Shown here: piece after piece, positions 23,822 to 32,000 of the stretch
Layout of the letters: the number at the start of each line of letters is the position of its first letter
Position numbering within the stretch: position 1 is the stretch's first letter
Source of the DNA: UBA4421 sp002470275
GTDB taxonomy: Bacteria; Pseudomonadota; Gammaproteobacteria; Pseudomonadales; Azotimanducaceae
Reading direction: 5' to 3'
Length of the DNA stretch: 64,000 bases
Assembly (NCBI GenBank): GCA_913052345.1
Contig: CAJXDR010000012.1
Coordinates: forward strand, 1 to 64,000
Position numbers and translations under genes: made by a program
Notes under the pieces: generated by a model
What the model saw: only the letters and a program-made list of their open reading frames with translations
Database searches by the model: none
Told to the model about the DNA's origin: nothing

Positions 23822-25069
23822 TTACTTGACCTGAATCGCCAGCCATCGCTGGCTGTGAAGGCTGACCTCTTGGCCAGCCCTTAACCGTGCCGTTTGCGCA
23901 GGCAGCCCGTCTACTTTCGTTGGCGTGCCAGGACGCAGCAATCCATCTGCGTCGAGAAACTCTCTGAACAAATCATCGGTTAGTGAATACGCGACCCCAA
24001 GGTGAACCAGATGGGTGGCGGGGGGTGCTTCCTCATCGGGCACGGTGCCTACCGTCTCCGAGGTGCTAAAGGCAGCCGATGGATCAGCGGGCGCTGGGCG
24101 ATAGGCACTGGCAGAACAGCCTCTGATGCGCTCAAGGTTTGCAGGATCGAGATCTGCTGCCAAGGCCAATGCGCTCGACACCAGGGCTTGGTCCGATGCG
24201 GTAGACAGCTCCGGGACGCGGTCCCTTAAGCTGTTAGATAGCAGCGGCACCTGGGCGACACGCTGGTTGATCGTCAGCGCATCCACGGTGTCGAGATTGA
24301 TGTCACGAAGTTTGGTTGAAAGCCGGGCCTGAAGGCGCTCGGCAACCACCGTGGCCGTGCGAAGGGCTTGGTCAGACCGGATTGAAAGCTTGAGATCTGC
24401 GGGCAGTTCGCCCGCGCTGATCCAGCCCATCACGGCATCGAAGGTTTGTTGTTCGGACTGAGCGCTGTGCAGCGGGTCAAACCGCGAGCTTTGTATGAAT
24501 TCATCGGCGATCACGTTGACCCAACTGTCGACCATGCTGAGCAAGCCGATGCCGTGCTGGGTGCTGGAGGCGACGATCAGTTCGCCGTCCGCTATGTCCA
24601 CCCGGCTGAGATACAGCTGATGGAGGCCCATATCAAGTACGTGGAGAGGTGCTGCAACCTGCTTGGCCAGGGCATAGGCAAGGCTATGGTCTATGAACCC
24701 TAGCGGTTGAATGCCTGCGGCACTAGCGATGCCAGCGAGTAGGGACAGCTGACGATCGGATATTTGGGGCGGGATTAGGAAAGCCGCCGAGGTCACCTCA
24801 CAGTGCGCCTTCATGTCCAGGAACTGTGCAAAGCAAAGGTCGGCCTGGGTCTTAGCGTTGCCCAAGGGGTTAGGCAACTGCTCTTCGTTTAGCCGTCCAA
24901 GGTAGTGACACGCAAAGGCCTGTGGAAGAGATTTCGCGGTTTTGAAAGCGTCGGTACCCAGTTGCAGCGTACCCTCAGCGTGACTCCCCGCACAGGGTGA
25001 GCGATACAGCTGTTGCCCATCTGCATCGAAGCAACCCAGCTCCCAGTCATTAATATCGATTAGATGCAT
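23822..25069 (-). CDS. Hsp70/actin-fold protein of unknown function
   Basis: A 415-residue protein whose first 200 residues follow the Hsp70/actin nucleotide-binding layout: AAFLIPPQISDRQLSLLAGIASAAGIQPLGF resembles the Hsp70 stretch with VPA..ND.QR and AAGL, then HSLAYALAK, then VLDMGLHQLYLS in place of the DLGGGT phosphate-2 loop. The loop lacks the usual GG, so ATPase activity is doubtful. The tail (about 330-415) has an FHA-unrelated beta pattern with PTKVDGLPA. It sits between the channel gene and the two VWA genes, four to five bases from each, so a structural or assembly role in that complex is inferred. Confidence 0.65.
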   Translation of the reverse strand: MHLIDINDWELGCFDADGQQLYRSPCAGSHAEGTLQLGTDAFKTAKSLPQAFACHYLGRLNEEQLPNPLGNAKTQADLCFAQFLDMKAHCEVTSAAFLIPPQISDRQLSLLAGIASAAGIQPLGFIDHSLAYALAKQVAAPLHVLDMGLHQLYLSRVDIADGELIVASSTQHGIGLLSMVDSWVNVIADEFIQSSRFDPLHSAQSEQQTFDAVMGWISAGELPADLKLSIRSDQALRTATVVAERLQARLSTKLRDINLDTVDALTINQRVAQVPLLSNSLRDRVPELSTASDQALVSSALALAADLDPANLERIRGCSASAYRPAPADPSAAFSTSETVGTVPDEEAPPATHLVHLGVAYSLTDDLFREFLDADGLLRPGTPTKVDGLPAQTARLRAGQEVSLHSQRWLAIQVK

Positions 25070-25073
25070 GGCA

Positions 25074-25877
25074 CTAGCCCGTGGTTCTCAAGTGGCGAAG
25101 GAGCTGACGGTCACAGTAATCGTGCGTGTCTAAAACCAGTCGTTCCTGCAGGAGCTGGAGTTGGTGCATAAAGAAGACGAGGACGATGCTGATTACCAGC
25201 GCAATGAAGGTCGAGTTGAAGGCCACACCCAGGCTTGCCGTGACGCCCGCAATATCGCCCTCTACGGCTTTATAGGCTTGTCCTAGCGCGTCACTGATGC
25301 CCCTTACCGTGCCGATGAAGCCGATGGATGGGATAGCCCAGGTGATATAGCGGATCATGGCGAGCTCGCTGTCCAGACGATCGGATTCGTTTTCGCAGAT
25401 GGAGTTGACCGCCTCGGACACATCCTGAACGTTGCGCGTTGAGGCAAAGCGATTGAGCGCCACCAGCAGTGCTCGAGGCAGGAGGGCGCTTTGGGCCTCC
25501 TCGGCAAGGGCCTGAATGGGCCGCGTATAGGTACGCGTATCTTCCGGGAGGATGTTGACCCCCTCACCGATGGGAATGAAGTCTTGATTCAGGAGGTCCT
25601 GCTCACGAGCAATGGTGCGTACCTTGAAGCCCATCATGGCCAGGGCCCAGAGCATCAAAATGAAGCAGGACTCCTGCTCGTAGTCCTTAATCACGATATA
25701 GAGAGACCGCGATCCCGCGGACAGTTCTCCCTGCTCCGCAATGATTTGGGCGCGTTCCTTCAGGGCCACTTCTGCATTCGGACGAATGACTGTCTGATAA
25801 ACCAAATGCACTAAAATGATCGAAACCACTAAGGCTGCGACTTGATAAACCAACTCGAGGGGTAGGGTTTTTTTCAT
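25074..25877 (-). CDS. MotA/TolQ/ExbB-family proton channel subunit
   Basis: A 267-residue membrane protein with four hydrophobic segments (about 8-28, 70-88, 173-192, 213-237). The last two carry the family core: AIPSIGFIGTVRGISDAL and GVTASLGVAFNSTFIALV, corresponding to helices 3 and 4 of ExbB/TolQ/MotA that line the ion path. In known systems five such subunits surround two B-subunit helices. No classical ExbD/MotB is next door; the two VWA proteins with an aspartate-bearing N-terminal helix are the obvious partners. It is distinct from the ExbB at 58467. Confidence 0.88.
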   Translation of the reverse strand: MKKTLPLELVYQVAALVVSIILVHLVYQTVIRPNAEVALKERAQIIAEQGELSAGSRSLYIVIKDYEQESCFILMLWALAMMGFKVRTIAREQDLLNQDFIPIGEGVNILPEDTRTYTRPIQALAEEAQSALLPRALLVALNRFASTRNVQDVSEAVNSICENESDRLDSELAMIRYITWAIPSIGFIGTVRGISDALGQAYKAVEGDIAGVTASLGVAFNSTFIALVISIVLVFFMHQLQLLQERLVLDTHDYCDRQLLRHLRTTG

Positions 25878-25937
25878 GGGTCGGTTTTCCTTCGATCCGT
25901 GGTCGTGATGACGAGACAGTTCAGGGTGCGAGGCCGG

Positions 25938-26231
25938 CTAAATATCTGTTGGCATTGGGGCGGCGAAATCCTCCGAAATATCCTCACTGGGTTTAAACAC
26001 ATCTTTATTTCGTTCCTCTAACTTTCGCTGCTTGCTCAAAGCAGGCTGCTGTCCTGCCTGCGAACTTTGCTCGTCGTCCATACCGGCCCTTGGGTCTTGG
26101 ACGGCCTCGACGTCCTCCGCCGGCACCGAGTCAGGTGACGCGGCGGGGGCCATAAGGGCCCAGGATAGCAGCAGGGCGCCGAGACATCCGGCGCCCAAAC
26201 GTTTTGCGAATGGCACGTTAGCGTTCCGCAT
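25938..26231 (-). CDS. Small exported protein, envelope operon gene 6
   Basis: A 97-residue protein from the ATG at 26231, overlapping the PEGA/FGE gene by 14 bases. The N terminus is a signal peptide (hydrophobic about 14-27, cleavage near PAAS). The rest is hydrophilic and acidic, with a charged KQRKLEERNKD stretch and the ending KPSEDISEDFAAPMPTDI. I recall similar short C-terminal signatures in unannotated gammaproteobacterial exported proteins, but know no function. The frame is open to 26354; that part lies antiparallel-free within the upstream gene and lacks a ribosome-binding site. Confidence 0.65.
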   Translation of the reverse strand: MRNANVPFAKRLGAGCLGALLLSWALMAPAASPDSVPAEDVEAVQDPRAGMDDEQSSQAGQQPALSKQRKLEERNKDVFKPSEDISEDFAAPMPTDI

Positions 26232-28296
26232 ATCGAGCGACTCTAAAGCCAAGGTCCTGCCGACCCTCGATGCCATAGTCTCGGAACGAAAGTCGTAGTT
26301 CTGTGATTGTTCCGTGCATCCAACTGGCTCCGCGGATGACATGGTATTCGCCACTGCTCGGGCCTACATGGTCTAAAACTGGGTCTTCCGTGGGTATCTC
26401 ATAAAAGTCGTGCATCCATTCGGCCACGTTGCCGCCCATGTCGTATAGGCCCTTGTGACTGGCTGCATAGCTGGCAACGGGGGCCACAGCGGCATAGTTG
26501 TCGTTGTAGCCAAAGATCACCCGGCCAATCATATTTGCCGCGTTCCGATCCGCGTAGTTTTCGAATCGCTCTGGGGGCGGCAGGGTTTCCCCCCAGGCAA
26601 AGCGCAGATGATCTCCGTCCGCGGAAAGATTTGGGGGTAAGCGCCGTGCGGCCCACGCCCACTCGGCTTCGGTGGGCAAGCGATAACCGAGGGCGCCGGG
26701 ATCAGATCCGATGACTTTACCAAATTCCATCTGGTAAACAGGCGCCAGCGATTCTTGCTCAGACAGCCAGTTACAGTAGGCGGCGGCTTCATGCCAACTT
26801 ACCCCGGTAACTGGTTGATCATCTTCGTCTAAGGACAGGTCTTCGAAGCTGCCCGAATCGTGGCCTTTGGCAAAGGCCCTGAACTGAGCGTTGGTCACCT
26901 CTCGGTCTGCCAAGTAGAACAGTCGCTCAAAGGTCGCCGTTCGGAGCGTTTCATTGGCTCGCCGACCTGGTTCGCGGCGGGAAGCCCCCATGTTGACTTG
27001 ATCCGCATCCTGCAGGCGTAGCAGATGCCCGAAACGGGTTTCGATCTCGGGCTGCAGCGCCGCTAGGCGCGCTTGCTCAAGGGTCAGCAGTTGAACTCGA
27101 AGCTGCTGATCTAACCCCGGCAGTGGATCGATGGTGGTCGTAAAGCCCGCATAGCCAACCAGGTCGATGTCCACCTGATGGGACTGAACGGGCAGCCGAA
27201 GCCGCTCGACACCTGCAGAGGTGCTGACCTCTACACCATCTATACGCACCCTGGCCTCTGGTGGACGCGTTTCAACGGTGAGCGTGCCCTCCAGCCGCTC
27301 AAGCGTAATGTTTTGTTTGCTGATGCTGCCTGAGGGAAGATTAAGTGGCTGCCTGTGGGCGGCGTAACCCTTGGCCAAGACCAATAGCTGTTGATTCGCC
27401 CGGGAGGCTAGGTCCAGCTCTATGGGCGTCTTACCCACATATTGCCCGTCCAGGGTGACTGCGGCACCGGTGGGGGAACTGGTTAAACTGAGTTGGGCAT
27501 CTGCCTGGATCAGATTGACCGGGGCGAGCGCTATCGTTTCGCCCGCCGCTGATAGAAGCCGCTGTTGGTGGGTTCGGAAACCGGGCAGGCGTAGCTCGAT
27601 GAGCCGCTCCCCCGCCAGAGCTTCGACGGTGCCAGGTGTTTCAATGCCCGTAGCCTCCCCATCGATGAAGATCGCCGCCTCCGGGGGTTGGCTGCGAACG
27701 GTCACGTTGGACCAGTTTGCGGGCAGCGTCACCGACAGTTCCTGCTCTTGTCCCAATCCCTGGATATCAATCTCCTCCACTAGGGTCTGATATCGCGGAT
27801 GGCTGAATTCGAGAGTATGCGGCCCCGCGGCCAGGGTCAGCAGGTGAGGACTCGTTTGCGCCTCGGTCACAACATCTTCGCCATCAACGCGGAGTGATGC
27901 TGAGCTTGGTTCAACCTGCAGTTTGAGGACGCCAGGGTTGGGTACCAGCTCGAAGAAAAATTGTTGGTTCCTGTCGGCGTTCACCTGAATTTGTGTGGAC
28001 AGCACGTCATATTTATCGGCCTCCACAACGAGTTGGTATTCACCCTGACGCAATAAAAAGACGTCGCCCAAACTTAAGACAAAGCCTCCACGGAGGTCGA
28101 TGGACTGAGTGGGGGTGGAAAATTCCAGTCTCACGCTCTTTGCGGTGAAGAGAAACCAGAGCAACATCAGGGCGACCGCGGTGGCCAGCAGCAACAGGGC
28201 CTGTGAAACTGACCAGCGACGTGACGTGACCGGCGCATCACTGGGCTCAAAGGGGGCTGCCTGAATCTGATAGCGAATATTGTCTGGAGCGCTCAT
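26218..28296 (-). CDS. PEGA-repeat protein with formylglycine-generating-enzyme (SUMF1) fold
   Basis: A 692-residue protein. One membrane helix (about 30-50) follows a short cytoplasmic tail. About 350 residues of beta repeats follow, with PEGA-type units (SSPTGAAVTLDGQYVGKTP, PPEARVRIDGVEV, PPEAAIFIDGEATG). The C-terminal FGE-sulfatase domain (about 410-690) shows EVTNAQFRAF, VSWHEAAAYCNWLS, YRLPTEAEWAWAAR, GNVAEWMHD and LGFRVAR. The two active-site cysteines of true FGE are absent near the end (RGASWMHGT...RLSFRDYG), so it is probably a binding or structural domain, as proposed for GldJ/GldK. It is anchored in the inner membrane with the bulk periplasmic, and overlaps genes on both sides. 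Confidence 0.85.
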   Translation of the reverse strand: MSAPDNIRYQIQAAPFEPSDAPVTSRRWSVSQALLLLATAVALMLLWFLFTAKSVRLEFSTPTQSIDLRGGFVLSLGDVFLLRQGEYQLVVEADKYDVLSTQIQVNADRNQQFFFELVPNPGVLKLQVEPSSASLRVDGEDVVTEAQTSPHLLTLAAGPHTLEFSHPRYQTLVEEIDIQGLGQEQELSVTLPANWSNVTVRSQPPEAAIFIDGEATGIETPGTVEALAGERLIELRLPGFRTHQQRLLSAAGETIALAPVNLIQADAQLSLTSSPTGAAVTLDGQYVGKTPIELDLASRANQQLLVLAKGYAAHRQPLNLPSGSISKQNITLERLEGTLTVETRPPEARVRIDGVEVSTSAGVERLRLPVQSHQVDIDLVGYAGFTTTIDPLPGLDQQLRVQLLTLEQARLAALQPEIETRFGHLLRLQDADQVNMGASRREPGRRANETLRTATFERLFYLADREVTNAQFRAFAKGHDSGSFEDLSLDEDDQPVTGVSWHEAAAYCNWLSEQESLAPVYQMEFGKVIGSDPGALGYRLPTEAEWAWAARRLPPNLSADGDHLRFAWGETLPPPERFENYADRNAANMIGRVIFGYNDNYAAVAPVASYAASHKGLYDMGGNVAEWMHDFYEIPTEDPVLDHVGPSSGEYHVIRGASWMHGTITELRLSFRDYGIEGRQDLGFRVARYAER

Positions 28297-29855
28297 GGAC
28301 TCAAACGCTCCTGACAGCTTAGGTCGATGGGCGTGATGCCCGGCGTGATCACCACTGAACGATAGATGTCTCGGCAGCCGGCCTGAACGCCTCGGAAGGT
28401 GTATTGGCCGACCCTGAGGTCCAGGACCAAGCGGTTAAATTGTCCAAGCGCGCCGATGTTTGAAGCCGTAATCTCCGTGGCGTTATCCGAGGTTAGGGTC
28501 ACCCGCACAACGTTCCCATACTGGGTCAGGATGGTATCCGCTTGATAGGTCAAATCCTCGAAGTTGCCGCCTCGAAGCCGCTCATCTGACGTCAGCAATG
28601 TTTTTGCCTGTTCGGCAATACGCCGGCCTTGAGCGAGTAGATTTTGATTTGAGAGCTTTTCGGGCTGACTAATAATTTTTTCAAGCTGGGATTGCAGGCG
28701 CTGTCTTTCCTGGGCCGCCGCCAAGCCGTCTATGGCGAAGGTGATATAGGCGAAGGTTTCCAGAACGTCCTCGTAGGTGTCGATGGCGCTAGCCCACTGC
28801 TCCTGAGCAAGGGCCTCTTCGGCTGCCCTCTGCTTCTCCTTGAGGTTGCGGATATCCCGCGACTGGGTGATTTGCTCGAGACCTGCCAGGGCAACATCAC
28901 TGGCGGCATCAATCTTCAGCGCGGCGTTGAAATACGTCTCGGCCTCGGTAAAGCGCGCTTCCTCCAGGGCCAATATGGCCATGCCCAGCGTTTCTCTCAG
29001 CCGCTGTCTCGCGCGGGCTTGCTCGGTGGTCGCGATGAGGCTGGCGATATTGACGGTTTCTGGATCCAGGCCTTGCACGCGTCGGTAGACGGCAAGAGCC
29101 TCCGCGTATCGCTCGCTCAACTCATGATTTTTCGCTTCGCGCAGAAGGGTTAACACCGTGGGCAGAGTCTCGACGCGTTGGGTCAGCGCTTCCAGGCTCC
29201 TAGCCGGGCCGCTGAGCTGCTTTGCTGTGGTCAAGGCGCTGACAGCGGCGTCAACGTTAAAGGCATCCACGGCATCGCGTATGTCTCGCTCTGCAGACAG
29301 TAGCCGCTCCTCAGCAGCTTCGATCATCTGAACGACTATTTGTTGGGCATCAAAATAGCCCGCCGCGGCCTCCCGGTAGTTCTCCTCAACATAGAACGCG
29401 TCGCCTTGGAGTGCCAGCTCTCGAGCCATGGGCAGGTCGGCCTCGACATAGAATTCGAGATTAACCAGCCCGGTGAGGGTCTGCTCGGCCTTAACGTAGG
29501 CGGCCAGAGCCTCTTGGGCGGCTGCTTCGGCCTGCTGTTGGGTCAGGGCTGCCAAGGGGGGCAGGGTGGTCTCCTGTCTGTCACCGACCGGCACCTCCTC
29601 GGAGGGTGCTGCAGATTGAGTAGGTTGAATGCTGGAGGGCGGGTTTATGCTTGCCAAGTAGAGAATAAGACCGCTACTGATCACCAGGATGCCACCTAGC
29701 GCCAGCAGGAGCAGCCCAGTACGTCGATCCAGGCGTCCTGCAAACAAGCCGGGAGTTCGGGGAAGAGCTTGGTCTGAAACGGATAATGGCGGTGTTATCG
29801 GCTTGATGGGCACCCGCCGGCCGTCGGTGGAGACCACCGTGTCCGATGAAACCAC
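28293..29855 (-). CDS. Inner-membrane TPR/coiled-coil protein, envelope operon gene 4
   Basis: A 520-residue protein with a 46-residue cytoplasmic tail, one membrane helix (about 47-69), and a long alpha-helical periplasmic region rich in A, E, Q and L. Repeats resemble TPRs (AEALAVYRRVQGLDPE; FTEAETYFNAALKIDA; WASAIDTYEDVLETFAY). The last 70 residues turn beta-like, with VRVTLTSDNATEI and GQYTFRGVQAGCRDIYRSV, similar to a PEGA-type end. It probably serves as a periplasmic scaffold. It overlaps the PEGA/FGE gene by four bases. Confidence 0.75.
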   Translation of the reverse strand: MVSSDTVVSTDGRRVPIKPITPPLSVSDQALPRTPGLFAGRLDRRTGLLLLALGGILVISSGLILYLASINPPSSIQPTQSAAPSEEVPVGDRQETTLPPLAALTQQQAEAAAQEALAAYVKAEQTLTGLVNLEFYVEADLPMARELALQGDAFYVEENYREAAAGYFDAQQIVVQMIEAAEERLLSAERDIRDAVDAFNVDAAVSALTTAKQLSGPARSLEALTQRVETLPTVLTLLREAKNHELSERYAEALAVYRRVQGLDPETVNIASLIATTEQARARQRLRETLGMAILALEEARFTEAETYFNAALKIDAASDVALAGLEQITQSRDIRNLKEKQRAAEEALAQEQWASAIDTYEDVLETFAYITFAIDGLAAAQERQRLQSQLEKIISQPEKLSNQNLLAQGRRIAEQAKTLLTSDERLRGGNFEDLTYQADTILTQYGNVVRVTLTSDNATEITASNIGALGQFNRLVLDLRVGQYTFRGVQAGCRDIYRSVVITPGITPIDLSCQERLSP

Positions 29856-29857
29856 CC

Positions 29858-31120
29858 CTAAGAGTCTCTTGCCTCGGCATCAGGAGCCGGCGGCGGCTCA
29901 CTGTAACCTAGGTCCTCAAAGTAGATTTTTCTCAAGATTTTTCTTAGCTCCTGATACTGTTCCTCCACGGTGCCACGCAAACGCACCGTTTGATTTTCCA
30001 GGTCGATGGTTGTGGGTAAGAGCTCGTCCTCGGCCGCTTGGCCCAATTCTCTGAGCTTGTCGGCAAAGAGAGCGGCCTCTTGGCGTTTTTCTAAACCCTT
30101 CACGATCAGAGTAGCGCCGGCACCCACCCCTGCGACACCGCTCGCATCAACGTAGGCGTTGTCACTTTCATAGATCGTTGCAACGCTGCTGACAATGGCC
30201 ACGGTGCCCGCGACCAGTCGTCGCTTGGCCTGGTCTTGAAGCTGTTGATAGGCGATAACATCGTCATAGCTGGACTTTCGCCAGGCATGATAGGTGGGAT
30301 AAATCTGTCGATAATAGTTCGCGTAGTATTCGTCTAGCGTATCGATAAACAGATATTCCCTCTCGCGAACCTTTTTAACCTGAATCAGCACCGGATCATT
30401 TTCGGCTGGAAGCCTCTGCAGGACATAAGCGCCGGATTCATCCTGGACGACGGCACCTTCAAAGGCGTCCGGGGCAAAGTCCTGCGCAAACTTCAGCTCC
30501 GCCGTGCTGCGGATGATTCCGATGCGTTGTTGGGACAGGCCTTTGCGATAAGCCAATAAGTCGTTGGCGAAGTCTTTGTACAGGCCCTGAAAGGCATCCA
30601 CGCCAGGAGGCTGGTCTTCATCATAGCCGTACTTGCTGGCCAGGTGCTTATATGTCTGAGTAAACCAAAGCCGGCCAGTGGCGTCATGGACCGTGAACGA
30701 AACGCTCAGCGCTTCGCCCGTGGAGGAGACGATCTTCCCGGAGATGAGCACATCAACGGCGTCGGTTGCGCTGGGCACGACTCGAACAGCCCCCCAGTTG
30801 CCGGTAGACTGGAGCATATTCTTGGTCAGGTAGGCGACGTACCAAGATTCGGATTCGCGAATCTCAGGCATGATCAGTTGCTCAACGCGCTCGTCGTAGT
30901 CCTCAGGGATATTGGGGTCGAGGGCCATGACGCCGATGTCCAATAGCTCTTCCTCGGTCTGCACACCCTCGTATTGGTCAGGTGGCCGAAGGTCAATGCT
31001 TCTGACCGTTTCGGTGACGCACCCAGACAGCACCAGCATCATGGCGATCAAGCAGATGGATGCCGTCAGGTTGGGTTCACCGTCGTGGCGTAACGAGGCT
31101 GGGCGAGGGTTAATGCTCAT
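29858..31120 (-). CDS. Large lipoprotein of unknown function, envelope operon gene 3
   Basis: A 420-residue lipoprotein with lipobox VLSGC (C34) after a longer than usual N region. The N-terminal half contains DVLISGKIVSSTGEALSVSFTVHDATGRLWF, which reads like the beta sandwich of lipoproteins that assemble at the outer membrane (CsgG- or LpoB-like); this is a weak resemblance only. A central tyrosine-rich helix (DEYYANYYRQIYPTYHAW) and a glycine-rich hydrophobic stretch (GVAGVGAGATLIV) follow. The C terminus is helical. The start lies 34 bases after the previous stop. Confidence 0.75.
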   Translation of the reverse strand: MSINPRPASLRHDGEPNLTASICLIAMMLVLSGCVTETVRSIDLRPPDQYEGVQTEEELLDIGVMALDPNIPEDYDERVEQLIMPEIRESESWYVAYLTKNMLQSTGNWGAVRVVPSATDAVDVLISGKIVSSTGEALSVSFTVHDATGRLWFTQTYKHLASKYGYDEDQPPGVDAFQGLYKDFANDLLAYRKGLSQQRIGIIRSTAELKFAQDFAPDAFEGAVVQDESGAYVLQRLPAENDPVLIQVKKVREREYLFIDTLDEYYANYYRQIYPTYHAWRKSSYDDVIAYQQLQDQAKRRLVAGTVAIVSSVATIYESDNAYVDASGVAGVGAGATLIVKGLEKRQEAALFADKLRELGQAAEDELLPTTIDLENQTVRLRGTVEEQYQELRKILRKIYFEDLGYSEPPPAPDAEARDS

Positions 31121-31154
31121 AAGTGATGACCGATCGCTATGGCGCTTCTCTTAC

Positions 31155-32000
31155 CTAGCTGCGCTTATACCGTCGGTACTCCTCCCATAATTTTTCCTTG
31201 AGCTCAGGATCCTGCTCCTGCATGGCGGCTTCCCGAAGCTGCCGTGCGATGATGTCATCATCCTTGGCATCCGGGAGGTCGGCTACTGAGGTGCCGCCCC
31301 CAGCTGGTGGGGATGGGATGTTAGCGCGCTGCTGACTTGGGTTGGATTGGGGTGAACCTGGTGCGGCGTCGCCGGTTTTCCGGGGACCGCGCTCCCTATC
31401 ATCCGTGGGGCTTGTTCGCGCTAAGACTTCTCGTTCGGCGAGAATATTGCCGTCGATGTCTTTTAGCACGGCGTCAAGCTCACCGCGTGCGCCCGCAGTC
31501 TCGCCGTCTCCCGTAGCCGATGGATCGGGTTGGCCTTGGCTGCTTTCAGACGCTTGGCCATCGTCGCCGGGCGCATTGCTCGTTTGCCAGCCGCCGTTTG
31601 GATTTTGAGCGCTTTCTTCTCCGAGCCAGTCGTCGTCAGCGCCGGGCAGGCCCTCCTCGGGAAGGCCGCTAATGGGGCCGGGTGGCTGCCCCGTGGGTAG
31701 ACCGCTGGTCGTGGAGGGACTAGGGAAGCCTCCGGGTAGGCTGCTGGAACTCGGTAGTCCGCTGGGTGCTGAAGAGGGACTGGGCAGGCCTCCGGGCGGG
31801 CTGCTAGGACTCGGTAATCCGCTGGGCGCTGAGGAGGGACTGGGCAGGCCGCCAGCTGGCGAACTGGGCGGCTGAGGCAGTCTCGAGCTTGGACTCGGCA
31901 TGCTGGTGATTGGGGCGCATGCCTGCAGCAGCAGTAGGGTAATCGTGCAGGCAGCGAGACCCCAGCCGGTTCTGACGGAGGTGAGCGGGCGCTGTCTCAT
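31155..32000 (-). CDS. Proline/serine/glycine-rich repeat lipoprotein, envelope operon gene 2
   Basis: A 281-residue lipoprotein, lipobox LLLQAC (C28). Residues about 35-105 are a low-complexity linker built of LPSPSS-P-GG/SG units. The rest is hydrophilic and probably disordered until an acidic-basic helix at the C terminus (EAAMQEQDPELKEKLWEEY). A flexible tether reaching from a membrane across the periplasm is the natural reading. The start overlaps the preceding gene's stop by four bases. DNA under the linker is a 60-bp tandem repeat, a likely site of copy-number change. Confidence 0.78.
   Translation of the reverse strand: MRQRPLTSVRTGWGLAACTITLLLLQACAPITSMPSPSSRLPQPPSSPAGGLPSPSSAPSGLPSPSSPPGGLPSPSSAPSGLPSSSSLPGGFPSPSTTSGLPTGQPPGPISGLPEEGLPGADDDWLGEESAQNPNGGWQTSNAPGDDGQASESSQGQPDPSATGDGETAGARGELDAVLKDIDGNILAEREVLARTSPTDDRERGPRKTGDAAPGSPQSNPSQQRANIPSPPAGGGTSVADLPDAKDDDIIARQLREAAMQEQDPELKEKLWEEYRRYKRS
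31681..31860. repeat. 60-bp tandem repeat inside the linker lipoprotein gene
   Basis: Two clear copies of a 60-bp unit lie at 31741-31800 and 31801-31860 with only scattered base differences (both begin CTGCT and share GGGACTGGGCAGGCC). A more diverged copy covers 31681-31740. The unit encodes 20 residues of the LPSPSS-type linker, so changes in copy number keep the frame. Confidence 0.8.
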
